Below, piece by piece: positions 35,933 to 44,479 of a stretch of 50,613 bases of DNA (its first letter is position 1; each line of letters opens with the position of its first letter). The position numbers and the translations under genes are program-made. The notes below the pieces were generated by a model, which had not been told where the DNA came from, made no database searches, and saw nothing but the letters and a program-made list of their open reading frames with translations. The DNA lies in contig NZ_JANJZR010000031.1 in assembly GCF_024623065.1 (NCBI RefSeq), positions 1-50,613 of the forward strand, given 5' to 3'. This stretch comes from Bacteroides acidifaciens. GTDB taxonomy: Bacteria > Bacteroidota > Bacteroidia > Bacteroidales > Bacteroidaceae.

Positions 35933-36096
35933 AGTTCCAATTTATAGAAACAATAGTTCCAACGAATAGAAACTATAGTTTCAAGTAATTGGAACCAAAG
36001 TTTCAAGTAATTGGAACCAAAGTTTCAAGTAATCGAAACTACAGTTTCAAGCATACGAAACTAAAGTTTCAAACAATACAGAAACTACAGTTTCAC
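35933..36096. repeat. Array of 22-bp imperfect palindromes
   Basis: Seven consecutive units start at 35933, 35955, 35977, 35999, 36021, 36043 and 36065 (the last 24 bases), plus a partial unit at 36089. Each reads AGTTYCAA-N6-8-(T)GRAACYA or similar, so each unit is itself an imperfect inverted repeat. Units 3 and 4 are identical. The spacing of about two helix turns is that of replication iterons or an operator array. It is upstream of the VapE-like gene; otherwise 35799-36190 holds no gene. Confidence 0.8.
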
Positions 36097-36190
36097 CACT
36101 TGTCACTATTGATTTCAAGACAGGACACCATTCAGAGATATAGAGACAGCCGATTGAACGTTCTATCTTTCCGGTATTCTTTGTTTCTTA

Positions 36191-36291
36191 TGTGACAGCA
36201 TTATTGCCGTCACACTGCTGTCACCTTGTGCTGTCACACCATTAAGTGCTTATAATCTGCAAATTAGAACACAATTTGTGACAGATGACAG
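36191..36291 (-). repeat. Right ~100-bp inverted repeat of the VapE unit
   Basis: Read on the minus strand from 36291: CTGTCATCTGTCACA, exactly 38 bases, TGTGACAGCA, GGTGACAGCA, TGTGACGGCA, then TGCTGTCAC. This is the same order and spacing as the left repeat at 33611-33712. The 38-base spacers differ, so the motifs and not the whole sequence are conserved. Confidence 0.75.
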
Positions 36292-36371
36292 ATATTTTTC
36301 ATTTTTTTATTTTGTAGAGAGCAGAAGGGGACAACGTTCTCAAAATTATCCAGTGTAATCATATGACTAGT

Positions 36372-36611
36372 TTAATACTTTATATATCCTTCCTGTTCAT
36401 ACGCTTTCCCATATTTATGAATCATTGCCACCAATGGGCTTAGACGTTCGTCAGAAACCAACATGGCCCGATAACGCAAATACTGATTATCATAAAGCTG
36501 CCGGTTGCCGTCCTTGAGGCGTTTCTTCACATCCGCAGGAATGAAAAACTCCGCACGATTGCCCAATTTAGCATAAAATTCATTCAGAAAGAATTTCATA
36601 AACGACAACAA
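36372..36611 (-). pseudogene. C-terminal fragment of an unidentified protein
   Basis: 79 codons (LSFMKFFLNEFYAKLGNRAE to the end) without a credible start; the first codon would be TTG inside the preceding gene. It looks like the C terminus of a larger protein whose beginning was deleted, joined to the end of the SMC-like fragment. The family was not recognised. It probably belonged to the same lost operon. Confidence 0.5.
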
Positions 36612-38272
36612 ATGCCGGACAGAGTAGACTCCTTATTCACTAATTGAGGTTGCAATTCATTGTTGTACAGCACTAGTTCCTCATCCGCCACCTTGCCTAT
36701 CGTCTCCTGCCAATCCGGTTTATTCTTCTCCAACCATTCGCACAACGAACCTTTTCGTTTCTCAATCAAGGCATCCAATGTCTGCAACTGTTCTTCAATC
36801 GCGCTCCGCTCTGTGCAGACAGACTCCATCTTTGCCTGAAATTCCCATTTCAATTCTTTTACTTTCCATTCACACTCCTGTCTCAACTGCTTTATATCTC
36901 CTTGCTGCTGACGAATATTAAGTTCCAGTTCCTTGTCTTTTTTGCGCAGTTCGTTGATACCGTCTTCACAATCGGACATTTCCTTTTGATGGGGATGTTC
37001 GTATTTCACCTTTTGAAGTTTCAGGTTACACTGTGCCTGTTCATCGCGCAACTGCCGGATACGATTATCCACTGTCTGCACTTTCTCTTCTTGCGTTACC
37101 CTTACTTTTTCTTCTTCCACACGAAGCTGTTGCATCAATTCCTCCTGCTTACCGGCAATCTCTGCATTCCGGACATTTATCCGTGCCTGCTGGCTATTCT
37201 CAAAAGTACGGAAATCAGCTTCCAGTTTTTCAAACAGCAATCGGTACTTACTCAATACATCCTCATAAGCCCTTGTCAGTTCCGATTTCATATTCCGGAC
37301 TTGTTCCAGTTCCTGAACCAATAATTCTTCGCAAGATACCCGTTTGATGATTTCTTCAATCTGCATCTGCTCGTAATGCAGACGTTTCTCACGTATCTTT
37401 TTGAACAAATCGTTTATTACACCTATCTCCGTAATCAATCCATCACGTTCTTTGGTATACTTTTGTTGCAGTTCACCCATAAGCCGCAACAACCGTTCAC
37501 GCTCTGTCTCCGCTTTAGCCTGTTCCTCCTTCACTAACGGAATCTCATGCAAAGCCCGTTTCTCCGCAAAGTTAAGCTCCGCACGCCCTTCACCAATCTG
37601 CTTTTGGGTATAAATCAAGTCACGATAGGCGTTCATTACTTTCTCCGCCATCTTCCGGACAGGCACTTCTCCATTCTTGTTCTTTGTAAACCAAAGCATC
37701 ACGTCCCTGTATTCCTGCTCAAACTCCTTAATCTGGCTACGATAGAAATCCAAATCGACAGAGATATCCTCATCACTCATCGAACGGATAATGGTATCTT
37801 TTATAAAATCGGCATCCAGTTTGGAATTCAAAAAGACGTTCTGTATCGTACGGGGAATATTCTGATATTTCGCACTTTCCACAATGGCAAACTTGCGGTA
37901 AGGTATCATCTCGTGCTTGCGGTTATTACCGAAAATAATGTCCCGATACATTTCATAGCTAGTCACTTGTGCAGTAATCTGAATCTTCGCACCGATGTGT
38001 TCGCGGATACGTCCCCATTCGGAATGTACCACATTATGCTCGTCAATAAACCAGTCCTGCTGGAATGGCGCATCAATAAAACGGAAAAACACCCGTCCCT
38101 GAGATTTGGCAGCTACCACACAATACGCCCCATTCTCCCGCATCACCTCATAGATAATGTAAGAATTGGCATAAGGAAAATAGAAAGCATCGAAACTTTT
38201 CTTCTCTTTCGGAATGCCCAATCTTAGTTTGTCAGCATTGTAAAAGAAGAGGATAGCACGAAGCAGCGTACT
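36596..38272 (-). pseudogene. SMC/JetC-like coiled-coil ATPase fragment
   Basis: The frame starts inside a Walker A motif: the codons from 38272 read STLLRAILFFYNAD, the usual continuation of GKSTLLRA, but the preceding GK codons are replaced by a stop and foreign sequence. After an ATPase N-lobe (to ~200) it is one long coiled coil (~220-520, rich in E, K, Q, R) and ends at LSGICCRL without the second ATPase half. Both ends are thus missing. The design is that of SMC-like ATPases of plasmid- or phage-defence systems of the Wadjet type. That family link is inference. Confidence 0.65.
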
Positions 38273-38652
38273 GAATTATGCACTTCCTGCAGGTTTACGG
38301 TATCTATCATTTGCGACTGCCCATCCAGGTATCCTTCCGGAATGGCATCTGCCAATTGTTTCATTCCCTTCGGAGTATTTTTCTGCCGTGCGACAAGTTT
38401 CTTCAAAATCTGAAAAGCCTCATCGGAAGTACGTAGATTATCAATGGAGAGTTTGATGCGATAGCCGACCTGCGGCTCCATCCAAACGGGATTTTTTTGT
38501 GCAGCAACAGAACGGATACTTGTATGCTCTTCCAACAGGAACTGGTCTTTCAAATACTTCAGTTTCTTTACTTTTTCAAGGATACGGTTCTGATAATCTA
38601 TCAGATTCAGATAATGGATGATTTGCTTCTGGATTACTCGTATAGATTTCCG
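38273..38652 (-). pseudogene. Fragment of an upstream gene fused to the SMC-like remnant
   Basis: An open frame with no plausible start (opens after a stop at 38655-38653) gives RKSIRVIQKQIIHYLNLIDY and on to IDTVNLQEVHN, then breaks into the SMC-like frame near 38272. It is probably part of a neighbouring gene of the same system, cut at both ends. The family is not recognised. Confidence 0.45.
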
Positions 38653-38784
38653 TTACTATAAATTGTAAAGTAACAAGATTCCACAAATATAACGGAAAAA
38701 GCATATGAAACCTAATTTTTTTGTTTACAATTTTGTTATAACAGAATTTAGGATATCATCCTCACTTTTTCAAATTTCTATTCA

Positions 38785-38792
38785 TACCTTTG
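38785..38792 (+). promoter_or_regulatory. Promoter -7 box of the beta-lactamase gene
   Basis: TACCTTTG matches TAnnTTTG, 47 bases before the ATG at 38839. Confidence 0.55.
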
Positions 38793-38838
38793 TGATTTCA
38801 ATAGAAAATTAATAACCCGCTAAAAGAAGAAATTGATT

Positions 38839-39744
38839 ATGCGATCATTCATTGTGTTTCTTTGTTTAATTCCTATCCTGCTGTTTTCCTGTCAGAGTGT
38901 CCCTCTTGAGGCACAATTAAAGGAGGCTATCAAAGACAAGAAAGCCGAAATAGGGATTGCCGTCATCATAGACGGAAAAGATACGATAACAGTCAATAAT
39001 GACAATCATTATCCTTTAATGAGTGTTTTCAAATTTCATCAGGCGTTGGCACTGGCTGATTATATGGCGAAACACAAACAGTCATTAGATACGCTGCTAA
39101 AGATAGAGAAATCGGATTTGAAACCGGATACGTATAGTCCGCTACGGGATAAGTATCCGCAAGGCGAGATTGAGATGAGCATTGCCGACCTGCTAAGATA
39201 CACGCTTCAACAGAGCGACAACAATGCCTGCGATATACTATTCAATTATCAGGGTGGAACGGATGCCGTAGATAAATATATCCATTCGTTAGGTATTCAG
39301 GATTGTGCCATCGTCGGTACGGAGGCTGCCATGCACGAAGATTTGGATTTGTGTTATCAAAACTGGAGTACGCCGTTGGCTGCCGCCGAGTTATTGGAGA
39401 TTTTCCGGCGGGAACCGTTGTTTGCAAAAGAATATAAGGATTTTATCTGGCAGACAATGGTAGAATGCCAGACCGGGCAAGACCGTTTGGTTGCTCCATT
39501 GCTTGATAAAAAAGTAACCGTAGGTCACAAAACCGGAACGGGAGACCGTAATGCGAAAGGACAACAGATTGGCTGTAACGACATCGGTTTCGTTCTTTTA
39601 CCCGATGGACGCACTTATAGCATAGCTGTCTTCGTGAAAGATTCTGAAGAGAGTTTTGCGGACAACAGTAAGATTATCGCTGATATTTCACGTATCGTTT
39701 ATGAATATGTGATGCAGTCAACTAAAAGAGGGAATAATAGTTAA
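38839..39744 (+). CDS. Class A (A2-like) beta-lactamase lipoprotein
   Basis: 301 residues. The N terminus is a lipoprotein signal (hydrophobic stretch, LLFSC, lipidation at C18), so the enzyme is probably membrane-anchored in the periplasm. The active-site motifs are S62-V-F-K65, S126-D-N128 and K231-T-G233. The general sequence resembles the CblA/CepA/CfxA group of Bacteroides class A enzymes, which hydrolyse mainly cephalosporins and penicillins. I could not place the omega-loop glutamate with certainty. The gene has its own promoter and no nearby mobile element, so it looks chromosomal. Confidence 0.88.
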   Translation: MRSFIVFLCLIPILLFSCQSVPLEAQLKEAIKDKKAEIGIAVIIDGKDTITVNNDNHYPLMSVFKFHQALALADYMAKHKQSLDTLLKIEKSDLKPDTYSPLRDKYPQGEIEMSIADLLRYTLQQSDNNACDILFNYQGGTDAVDKYIHSLGIQDCAIVGTEAAMHEDLDLCYQNWSTPLAAAELLEIFRREPLFAKEYKDFIWQTMVECQTGQDRLVAPLLDKKVTVGHKTGTGDRNAKGQQIGCNDIGFVLLPDGRTYSIAVFVKDSEESFADNSKIIADISRIVYEYVMQSTKRGNNS

Positions 39745-39778
39745 CAGCCATAACGATAAAAAGAATATCTGATTCAAA

Positions 39779-40066
39779 ATGAAACTACATCATATCGCTA
39801 TCCGGACTTCTCAGTTGGAGGAATTGAAAGAGTTCTATATCCGCTTTCTGGGTGGAAAAAGCAATGAAAAATATGTGAATCCCAAGAAAGGATTCGAGTC
39901 TTACTTCATATCTTTCGGTGAAGGACCTTCTTTGGAATTAATGAGCCGCCCCGATGTACAGAATACGGTGATGGAAGAAAACGGTTATTTTGAAAGTATA
40001 GTCCTTGACCCAGACGGGAATCGTATAGAATGTGTATATAAGAAAGAAGATGGAAAAGAAAACTGA
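39779..40066 (+). CDS. VOC (glyoxalase-like) protein, apparently internally shortened
   Basis: 95 residues. The beginning (MKLHHIAIRT, ELKEFYIRFLGG) and end (GYFESIVLDPDGNRIECVY) match VOC proteins of ~125-130 residues. The middle, which normally includes LTHLAF-like sequence and the second half of the fold, is missing between EEN and GYFES. The deletion is in frame, so a product is made, but one strand set and a metal ligand are probably lost. It overlaps the next gene by 17 bases. Confidence 0.6.
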   Translation: MKLHHIAIRTSQLEELKEFYIRFLGGKSNEKYVNPKKGFESYFISFGEGPSLELMSRPDVQNTVMEENGYFESIVLDPDGNRIECVYKKEDGKEN

Positions 40067-41057
40067 AACAGGGGAAACTGTGACGCCCTGTAGCCTTGAG
40101 ACGGTACGGCTGCTACTCCGCCCTTTCCAAGAAGAGGATGCGGAAGTTTTCTTTGCCTGTTGCCAAAACCCGAACTTAGGTAATAATGCAGGATGGGCGC
40201 CACATAAGACGATAGAGGAATCGCGGGAGATTCTTCAGAATGTGTTTATCGGCCAGGAGAATATTTGGGCAATGACACTGAAAAACACGCAGCTGCTTAT
40301 CGGTTCCATCGGAATCGTCCCCGACCTGAAGCGGGAAAATCCGCAGGTGCGTATGCTGGGATACTGGCTTGACGAAGCGTATTGGGGCAAAGGATATATG
40401 ACAGAAGCGGTGCAGGCTGTACTCAATTACGGGTTCAACGAACTGCAACTCAGCCTCATCACCGCCAATTGCTACCCGCACAACAAGCGGTCTCAGCAGG
40501 TGCTCGAACGGAACGGTTTTATCTATGAAGGCGTGCTGCATCAGGCGGAACTGACATACAACGGGAATATATTCGATCATTTGTGTTACTATCTTCCTAA
40601 TATATGCCGGGCTACCCCGCAGGATTACGACGAGATTCTGGAAGTCTGGGAAGCATCGGTACGCCACACACATCATTTCCTCACGGAAGAACATATCCAG
40701 TATTACAAGCCGTTGGTACGTAATCACTATTTACCGGCGGTAGAACTATACATTATCCGGGATGCCGGTAGAAAGATTGTGGCTTTTATGGGACTGAGCG
40801 ACGAACAAATCGAGATGTTATTCGTAAATCCCGATGAGCAGGGAAAAGGATATGGCAAGCGGTTACTGGAATATGCTACCCAGAAAAGACAGATGGACAA
40901 AGTAGACGTAAACGAACAGAATGAAAAAGCACTCAGTTTTTACCTTTATATGGGATTCCAAATCACCGGAAGGGACGAAACGGACGGTATGGGCAAACCT
41001 TATCCGATTCTACATTTACAGTTGAAAGAAGCGAATATCAAAGAAAGTGAAAGTTAA
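40050..41057 (+). CDS. Two-domain GNAT acetyltransferase
   Basis: About 335 residues made of two GNAT domains. The first (~1-175) is RimJ/RimL-like (RLLLRPFQEEDAEVFF, GYWLDEAYWGKGYMTEAV, VLERNGF). The second (~180-330) is YjaB-like (ATPQDYDEILEVWEASVRHT, LFVNPDEQGKGYGKRLLEYA, FYLYMGF). Both acetyl-CoA pyrophosphate loops (WGKGY, QGKGYGKRL) are visible. The start at 40050 follows AGAAAGAAG and overlaps the VOC gene. The substrates are unknown. Confidence 0.8.
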   Translation: MEKKTETGETVTPCSLETVRLLLRPFQEEDAEVFFACCQNPNLGNNAGWAPHKTIEESREILQNVFIGQENIWAMTLKNTQLLIGSIGIVPDLKRENPQVRMLGYWLDEAYWGKGYMTEAVQAVLNYGFNELQLSLITANCYPHNKRSQQVLERNGFIYEGVLHQAELTYNGNIFDHLCYYLPNICRATPQDYDEILEVWEASVRHTHHFLTEEHIQYYKPLVRNHYLPAVELYIIRDAGRKIVAFMGLSDEQIEMLFVNPDEQGKGYGKRLLEYATQKRQMDKVDVNEQNEKALSFYLYMGFQITGRDETDGMGKPYPILHLQLKEANIKESES

Positions 41058-41075
41058 CCCTAAAAAGAAAGCCAC

Positions 41076-41597
41076 ATGAACCTGCGTGCAAAATTATCCG
41101 AGCGTCTGCATATCGAAGATATCAGAGAGATACTTCACTTCATACAAGATGACGGACAGCTCAGAGAAGAAGTCTATCAATTTATCTTTGACGAGGACGA
41201 GATTGTCTCTTATCAGGCATTATGGGTTTGTACGCATTTCTCAAAGGAAGATGTGGAATGGTTGAGCCGGAGACAGGATGAACTGATTGACGCGGCGATG
41301 TCCTGTCCGCATTCGGGAAAACGAAGGATGCTCCTGAACCTGCTTAGCCGGCAACCGGCAGCCAATCCGCCACGAATGGATTTCCTCGATTTCTGTCTGG
41401 AGCGTGTCATAACCCGGCGGGAACCGGGCGGAGTACAGTCTCTTTGCATAAAACTTGCCTATCAACTGACTTGCTCTATTCCGGAGTTGCAACAGGAGTT
41501 ACGCACAATGCTGGAAATTATGGAACCCGAATTATTAAGTCCTGCTATCCGTGCTGTGCGCAAAAATATACTAAAGGCGATGAAAGCTAAGAAGTAG
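41076..41597 (+). CDS. Helical repeat (HEAT-like) protein
   Basis: The 173-residue, all-helical protein without signal peptide has helix pairs (REILHFIQDDGQLREEVYQF, SYQALWVCTHFSKEDVEWLS, GKRRMLLNLLSRQ) spaced like HEAT repeats. Such proteins usually mediate protein contacts. It is 18 bases after the GNAT gene in the same unit and is followed by a terminator. No specific function is proposed. Confidence 0.55.
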   Translation: MNLRAKLSERLHIEDIREILHFIQDDGQLREEVYQFIFDEDEIVSYQALWVCTHFSKEDVEWLSRRQDELIDAAMSCPHSGKRRMLLNLLSRQPAANPPRMDFLDFCLERVITRREPGGVQSLCIKLAYQLTCSIPELQQELRTMLEIMEPELLSPAIRAVRKNILKAMKAKK

Positions 41598-41614
41598 AAC
41601 ATATCAAAAACAAG

Positions 41615-41646
41615 AGAAGCTGTCTCCCGTCAAAGAAACAGCTTCT
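41615..41646 (+). terminator. Terminator of the VOC-GNAT-HEAT unit
   Basis: AGAAGCTGT (41615-41623) pairs with ACAGCTTCT (41638-41646), followed by TTATTTATG, 17 bases after the stop. It may also serve the convergent MaoC gene. Confidence 0.7.
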
Positions 41647-41671
41647 TTATTTATGTTATTCATGAACTAAA

Positions 41672-42136
41672 TCAATTGAAATAGTACAAGAATACGGCGA
41701 CTCCTTCGAGTGCCTTCTTCGGTTGGTCCTTGATTTCGATGGCAAACTTGATTTCGGCTTTTGCCACACCACGGAGATTGGTCAATGAATGAAGTGTAGT
41801 CACCAGGCGGATGCTCTGTCCTGCCAACACAGCCTGACCGAATTTCATCTTATCCATGCCGTAGTTAATCATCATCTTCAGATTGTTCACCTGGATTATC
41901 TGGTTCCACATATACGGCAGCATGGATAATGTCAGATAACCGTGAGCTATTGTGCTATGATAAGGGCTGTCCACTTTGGCACGTTCCGTATCTACGTGAA
42001 TCCATTGGTGGTCCAGTGTCGCATCTGCAAAAAGATTGATACGTTCCTGAGAGAGTTCCACATAATCAGAAACGCCTATTTGTTTGCCTACCAGTTTTTC
42101 AAATTCTTCGTACGAATTGATAATTACTTTTTCCAT
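41672..42136 (-). CDS. MaoC-family hydratase
   Basis: The 154-residue hot-dog-fold protein has the hydratase signature FADATLDHQWIHVD (~37-50) and SPYHSTIAHGYLTLSM (~57-72), with Asp and His in the expected places for (R)-specific enoyl-CoA hydration. It is close to the length of single-domain (R)-hydratases. It acts in fatty-acid or related acyl-CoA metabolism. It stands alone on the minus strand. Confidence 0.82.
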   Translation of the reverse strand: MEKVIINSYEEFEKLVGKQIGVSDYVELSQERINLFADATLDHQWIHVDTERAKVDSPYHSTIAHGYLTLSMLPYMWNQIIQVNNLKMMINYGMDKMKFGQAVLAGQSIRLVTTLHSLTNLRGVAKAEIKFAIEIKDQPKKALEGVAVFLYYFN

Positions 42137-42254
42137 AGTCTTATCGCTTTATGGGGGTTATTAATCTATTAACTGATGGCAAAATTAGGAAAAATAAACT
42201 GATATACCATCTATTTTTACGATAAAAGCAGCAACAAAAGAAGTCGGGTATCAC

Positions 42255-42401
42255 TCACAAACCGACGGCTTGTTTCACAGCTTCGGCCAGTATGCTGTAA
42301 CCTTTGCCATTCAGATGCAGGTCGTCGATGGTTAAATCCGGATTCAGCCTGCCGTCCAGCAACAGGCGGTCGAATACATCAAGGTAGATAATATCCGTCA
42401 C
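42255..42401 (-). pseudogene. GDSL/SGNH hydrolase C-terminal fragment
   Basis: Minus-strand frame VTDIIYLDVFDRLLLDGRLN, then DDLHLNGKGYSILAEAVKQA and stop. It contains the Asp-x-x-His block (DDLHLN) of SGNH hydrolases but nothing of the GDS nucleophile region. The remainder of the gene is missing; the sequence upstream runs into the promoter of the next gene. Confidence 0.7.
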
Positions 42402-42431
42402 AAATATAGAACAAAATTCGCGGATTTACCT

Positions 42432-42439
42432 TACTTTTG
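42432..42439 (+). promoter_or_regulatory. Promoter -7 box of the pseudouridine synthase gene
   Basis: TACTTTTG matches TAnnTTTG, 30 bases before the ATG at 42469. Confidence 0.55.
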
Positions 42440-42468
42440 CACCAATAATCACATTCAAATATAAACCG

Positions 42469-44148
42469 ATGATACATTTTTTCAAAAAGCCCGTTTCACA
42501 CATTGCGCTACCGGCGAAATTCACTTATCCTTTCCATTATACGCCCCATCCGTTGTGCGTATTGGCGGCAGAGGAAGTGAAAGAGTATATCGCAGGCCGG
42601 AAGGAATGGCAGGAAGAATTAGCTCTTGGAAAGATGTTCGGGGTGTTGGTTGTAGTGCAGGAAACGGAAGGAACCATGAACAAAGCCAAAGAAAAAGGTA
42701 CGGACGAAAAAAGCAGGATAGGTTATTTAGCCGCCTTTTCCGGCAATTTGGCAGGAAAGAACCTTCATTGTTATTTCGTTCCTCCTGTTTATGACCTGCT
42801 GCAACCGCAAGGATTTTTCAAGATTGAGGAAGAACAGATTTCCGCTATCAATATCCGCATCAATGAATTGGAGAATAGTCCCTCCTATCTTGAGATGAAA
42901 GAAAAACGGGAGATAGAAACCGAACAGGCACAGGCGGAGTTGAATCAGGGCAAGGCGGAACTAAAAGCCGCGAAGGAGGCCAGAGAGATTCGACGCCAGT
43001 CTCCAAATGGTATTTCCGAAGAAGAACAAGCTATTTTGATTCGGGAAAGCCAATATCAGAAAGCTGAATATAAGCGAAAGGAGAAGTATTGGAAAAAGCG
43101 GTTGGAAGAGAGAGAAACGGAAGTTAATCGTTTCAAGGATGAAATAGAAAGATTGAAAGCAGAACGGAAAGAACGTTCGGCGGCTTTGCAGCAAAAGCTG
43201 TTTGGAGAGTTTCGGATGTTGAATGCGAAAGGAGAAGTGAAAGACTTATGTACTATTTTTGAGCAGACTGTACGGAAAGTACCTCCTGGCGGTGCAGGTG
43301 AGTGCGCGTTGCCCAAATTGCTGCAATATGCGTATCTTCATCGACTAAAGCCGTTGGCTATGGCTGAGTTTTGGTGGGGAGATTCTCCGAAAAATGAAAT
43401 CAGACATCATGGTTATTACTACCCTTCCTGTAAGGGAAAATGTGAGCCGATTCTGCAACATATGCTTCAGGGGTTGGAAGTAGACGAGAATCCGTTATTG
43501 GATAATGTTCATAAAGATACGAGACTGGAAATCGTGTTTGAGGATGAGTGGTTATTGGTAATCAATAAACCGGCGGGAATGTTGTCCGTTCCAGGAAAGA
43601 CAGAGGATATGGATTCCGTCTATCACCGTTTGAAGAAAAAATATCCTGATGCAACGGGACCTATGATTGTACACCGGCTCGATATGGCGACTTCGGGATT
43701 ATTACTTGTCGCAAAGACAAAAGAAGCGCACCGGCATTTGCAGGCACAGTTCGAGAACAGGAGCATAAAAAAACGATATATCGCTTTACTGGACGGGGGC
43801 ATAGCAGAGGCCGAAAAGACAGGAATAATCTCACTTCCTCTCTGTTTGAACCCGCTCGACCGTCCCCGCCAGATAGTAAGTGAAGAATACGGGAAAGAGG
43901 CTGTTACTGAATATCAGATAATCGCAAAATCAAAGCAATATACCCGCATCGCCTTCTATCCGCTGACCGGACGCACCCATCAGTTACGTGTACATGCCGC
44001 CCATCCGAAAGGATTGGACTGTCCCATTCTTGGAGACGAACTTTATGGCAAGAAAGCGGACAGACTCTATCTTCATGCCGAGTATATAGAATTCCGCCAT
44101 CCTGTCTACGGAGACATCATCTGCATACAGAAAGAACCGGATTTTTAA
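42469..44148 (+). CDS. RluA-family pseudouridine synthase with long N-terminal extension
   Basis: 559 residues. The C-terminal ~210 are the catalytic domain: HRLDMATSG with catalytic D405, then GRTHQLRVHAAHP (~503-515) and LYLHAEYIEF. The N-terminal ~350 residues contain a long coiled coil (~125-245) and are not typical of E. coli RluA, but this long form occurs in Bacteroidetes. It isomerises uridine in rRNA or tRNA. A TACTTTTG promoter lies 30 bases upstream. Confidence 0.87.
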   Translation: MIHFFKKPVSHIALPAKFTYPFHYTPHPLCVLAAEEVKEYIAGRKEWQEELALGKMFGVLVVVQETEGTMNKAKEKGTDEKSRIGYLAAFSGNLAGKNLHCYFVPPVYDLLQPQGFFKIEEEQISAINIRINELENSPSYLEMKEKREIETEQAQAELNQGKAELKAAKEAREIRRQSPNGISEEEQAILIRESQYQKAEYKRKEKYWKKRLEERETEVNRFKDEIERLKAERKERSAALQQKLFGEFRMLNAKGEVKDLCTIFEQTVRKVPPGGAGECALPKLLQYAYLHRLKPLAMAEFWWGDSPKNEIRHHGYYYPSCKGKCEPILQHMLQGLEVDENPLLDNVHKDTRLEIVFEDEWLLVINKPAGMLSVPGKTEDMDSVYHRLKKKYPDATGPMIVHRLDMATSGLLLVAKTKEAHRHLQAQFENRSIKKRYIALLDGGIAEAEKTGIISLPLCLNPLDRPRQIVSEEYGKEAVTEYQIIAKSKQYTRIAFYPLTGRTHQLRVHAAHPKGLDCPILGDELYGKKADRLYLHAEYIEFRHPVYGDIICIQKEPDF

Positions 44149-44200
44149 GTTTCCGCCCTCTTTCAAACATCGCACCGGGCAAAAAAAAGAATCTATTACC

Positions 44201-44407
44201 TTATCTTTTCACCAGTCTTTTAGGAGAGCCATGCCATGAACAGCCTAAACAATAGACTTCTGTCAAATCGAACCCCTCCATGGAATCTGCCGGATTCTTG
44301 GGTACAATTTCTCCATCTTCCATCACATAGACCAACAACCTCTCATTCCGGTCGTTCTTTACATATAGAGCAGCAATCTTACATTGCGGACATAATAATT
44401 TTCTCAT
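44201..44407 (-). CDS. Small zinc-ribbon-like protein
   Basis: 68 residues with CPQC near the start (~6-9) and CLGC (~55-58), the spacing of a zinc ribbon. The frame is open further upstream, but ATG 44407 is preferred because the TATCTTTG box (44412-44419) lies directly before it. That leaves almost no leader, so the mRNA would be leaderless or nearly so. Unknown function. Confidence 0.65.
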   Translation of the reverse strand: MRKLLCPQCKIAALYVKNDRNERLLVYVMEDGEIVPKNPADSMEGFDLTEVYCLGCSWHGSPKRLVKR

Positions 44408-44411
44408 GCCG

Positions 44412-44419
44412 CAAAGATA
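44412..44419 (-). promoter_or_regulatory. Promoter -7 box, leaderless arrangement
   Basis: TATCTTTG on the minus strand ends only 4 bases before the ATG at 44407, so transcription would start at or near the start codon. Confidence 0.45.
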
Positions 44420-44455
44420 CAAAACAGAATTGGATAAATTCTCTGTAATCTTCCT

Positions 44456-44463
44456 TATCTTTG
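44456..44463 (+). promoter_or_regulatory. Promoter -7 box of the ygbA-like gene
   Basis: TATCTTTG, 17 bases before the ATG at 44480, divergent from the box at 44412-44419. Confidence 0.55.
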
Positions 44464-44479
44464 TACAGTAAAAAAAAAG

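Noticed and set aside
35933..36096. 22-bp repeats as a CRISPR array
   Set aside because: There are no unique spacers of regular length; the units follow one another directly, are themselves palindromic, and no cas gene is nearby.
36596..38221. Intact 541-aa protein starting MGIPKEKK
   Set aside because: The frame continues upstream into STLLRAILFF, the second half of a Walker A motif, and is then broken; the stated start is internal.
37547..38227. 226-aa plus-strand ORF
   Set aside because: It lies opposite the SMC-like coiled-coil fragment and has no plausible domain.
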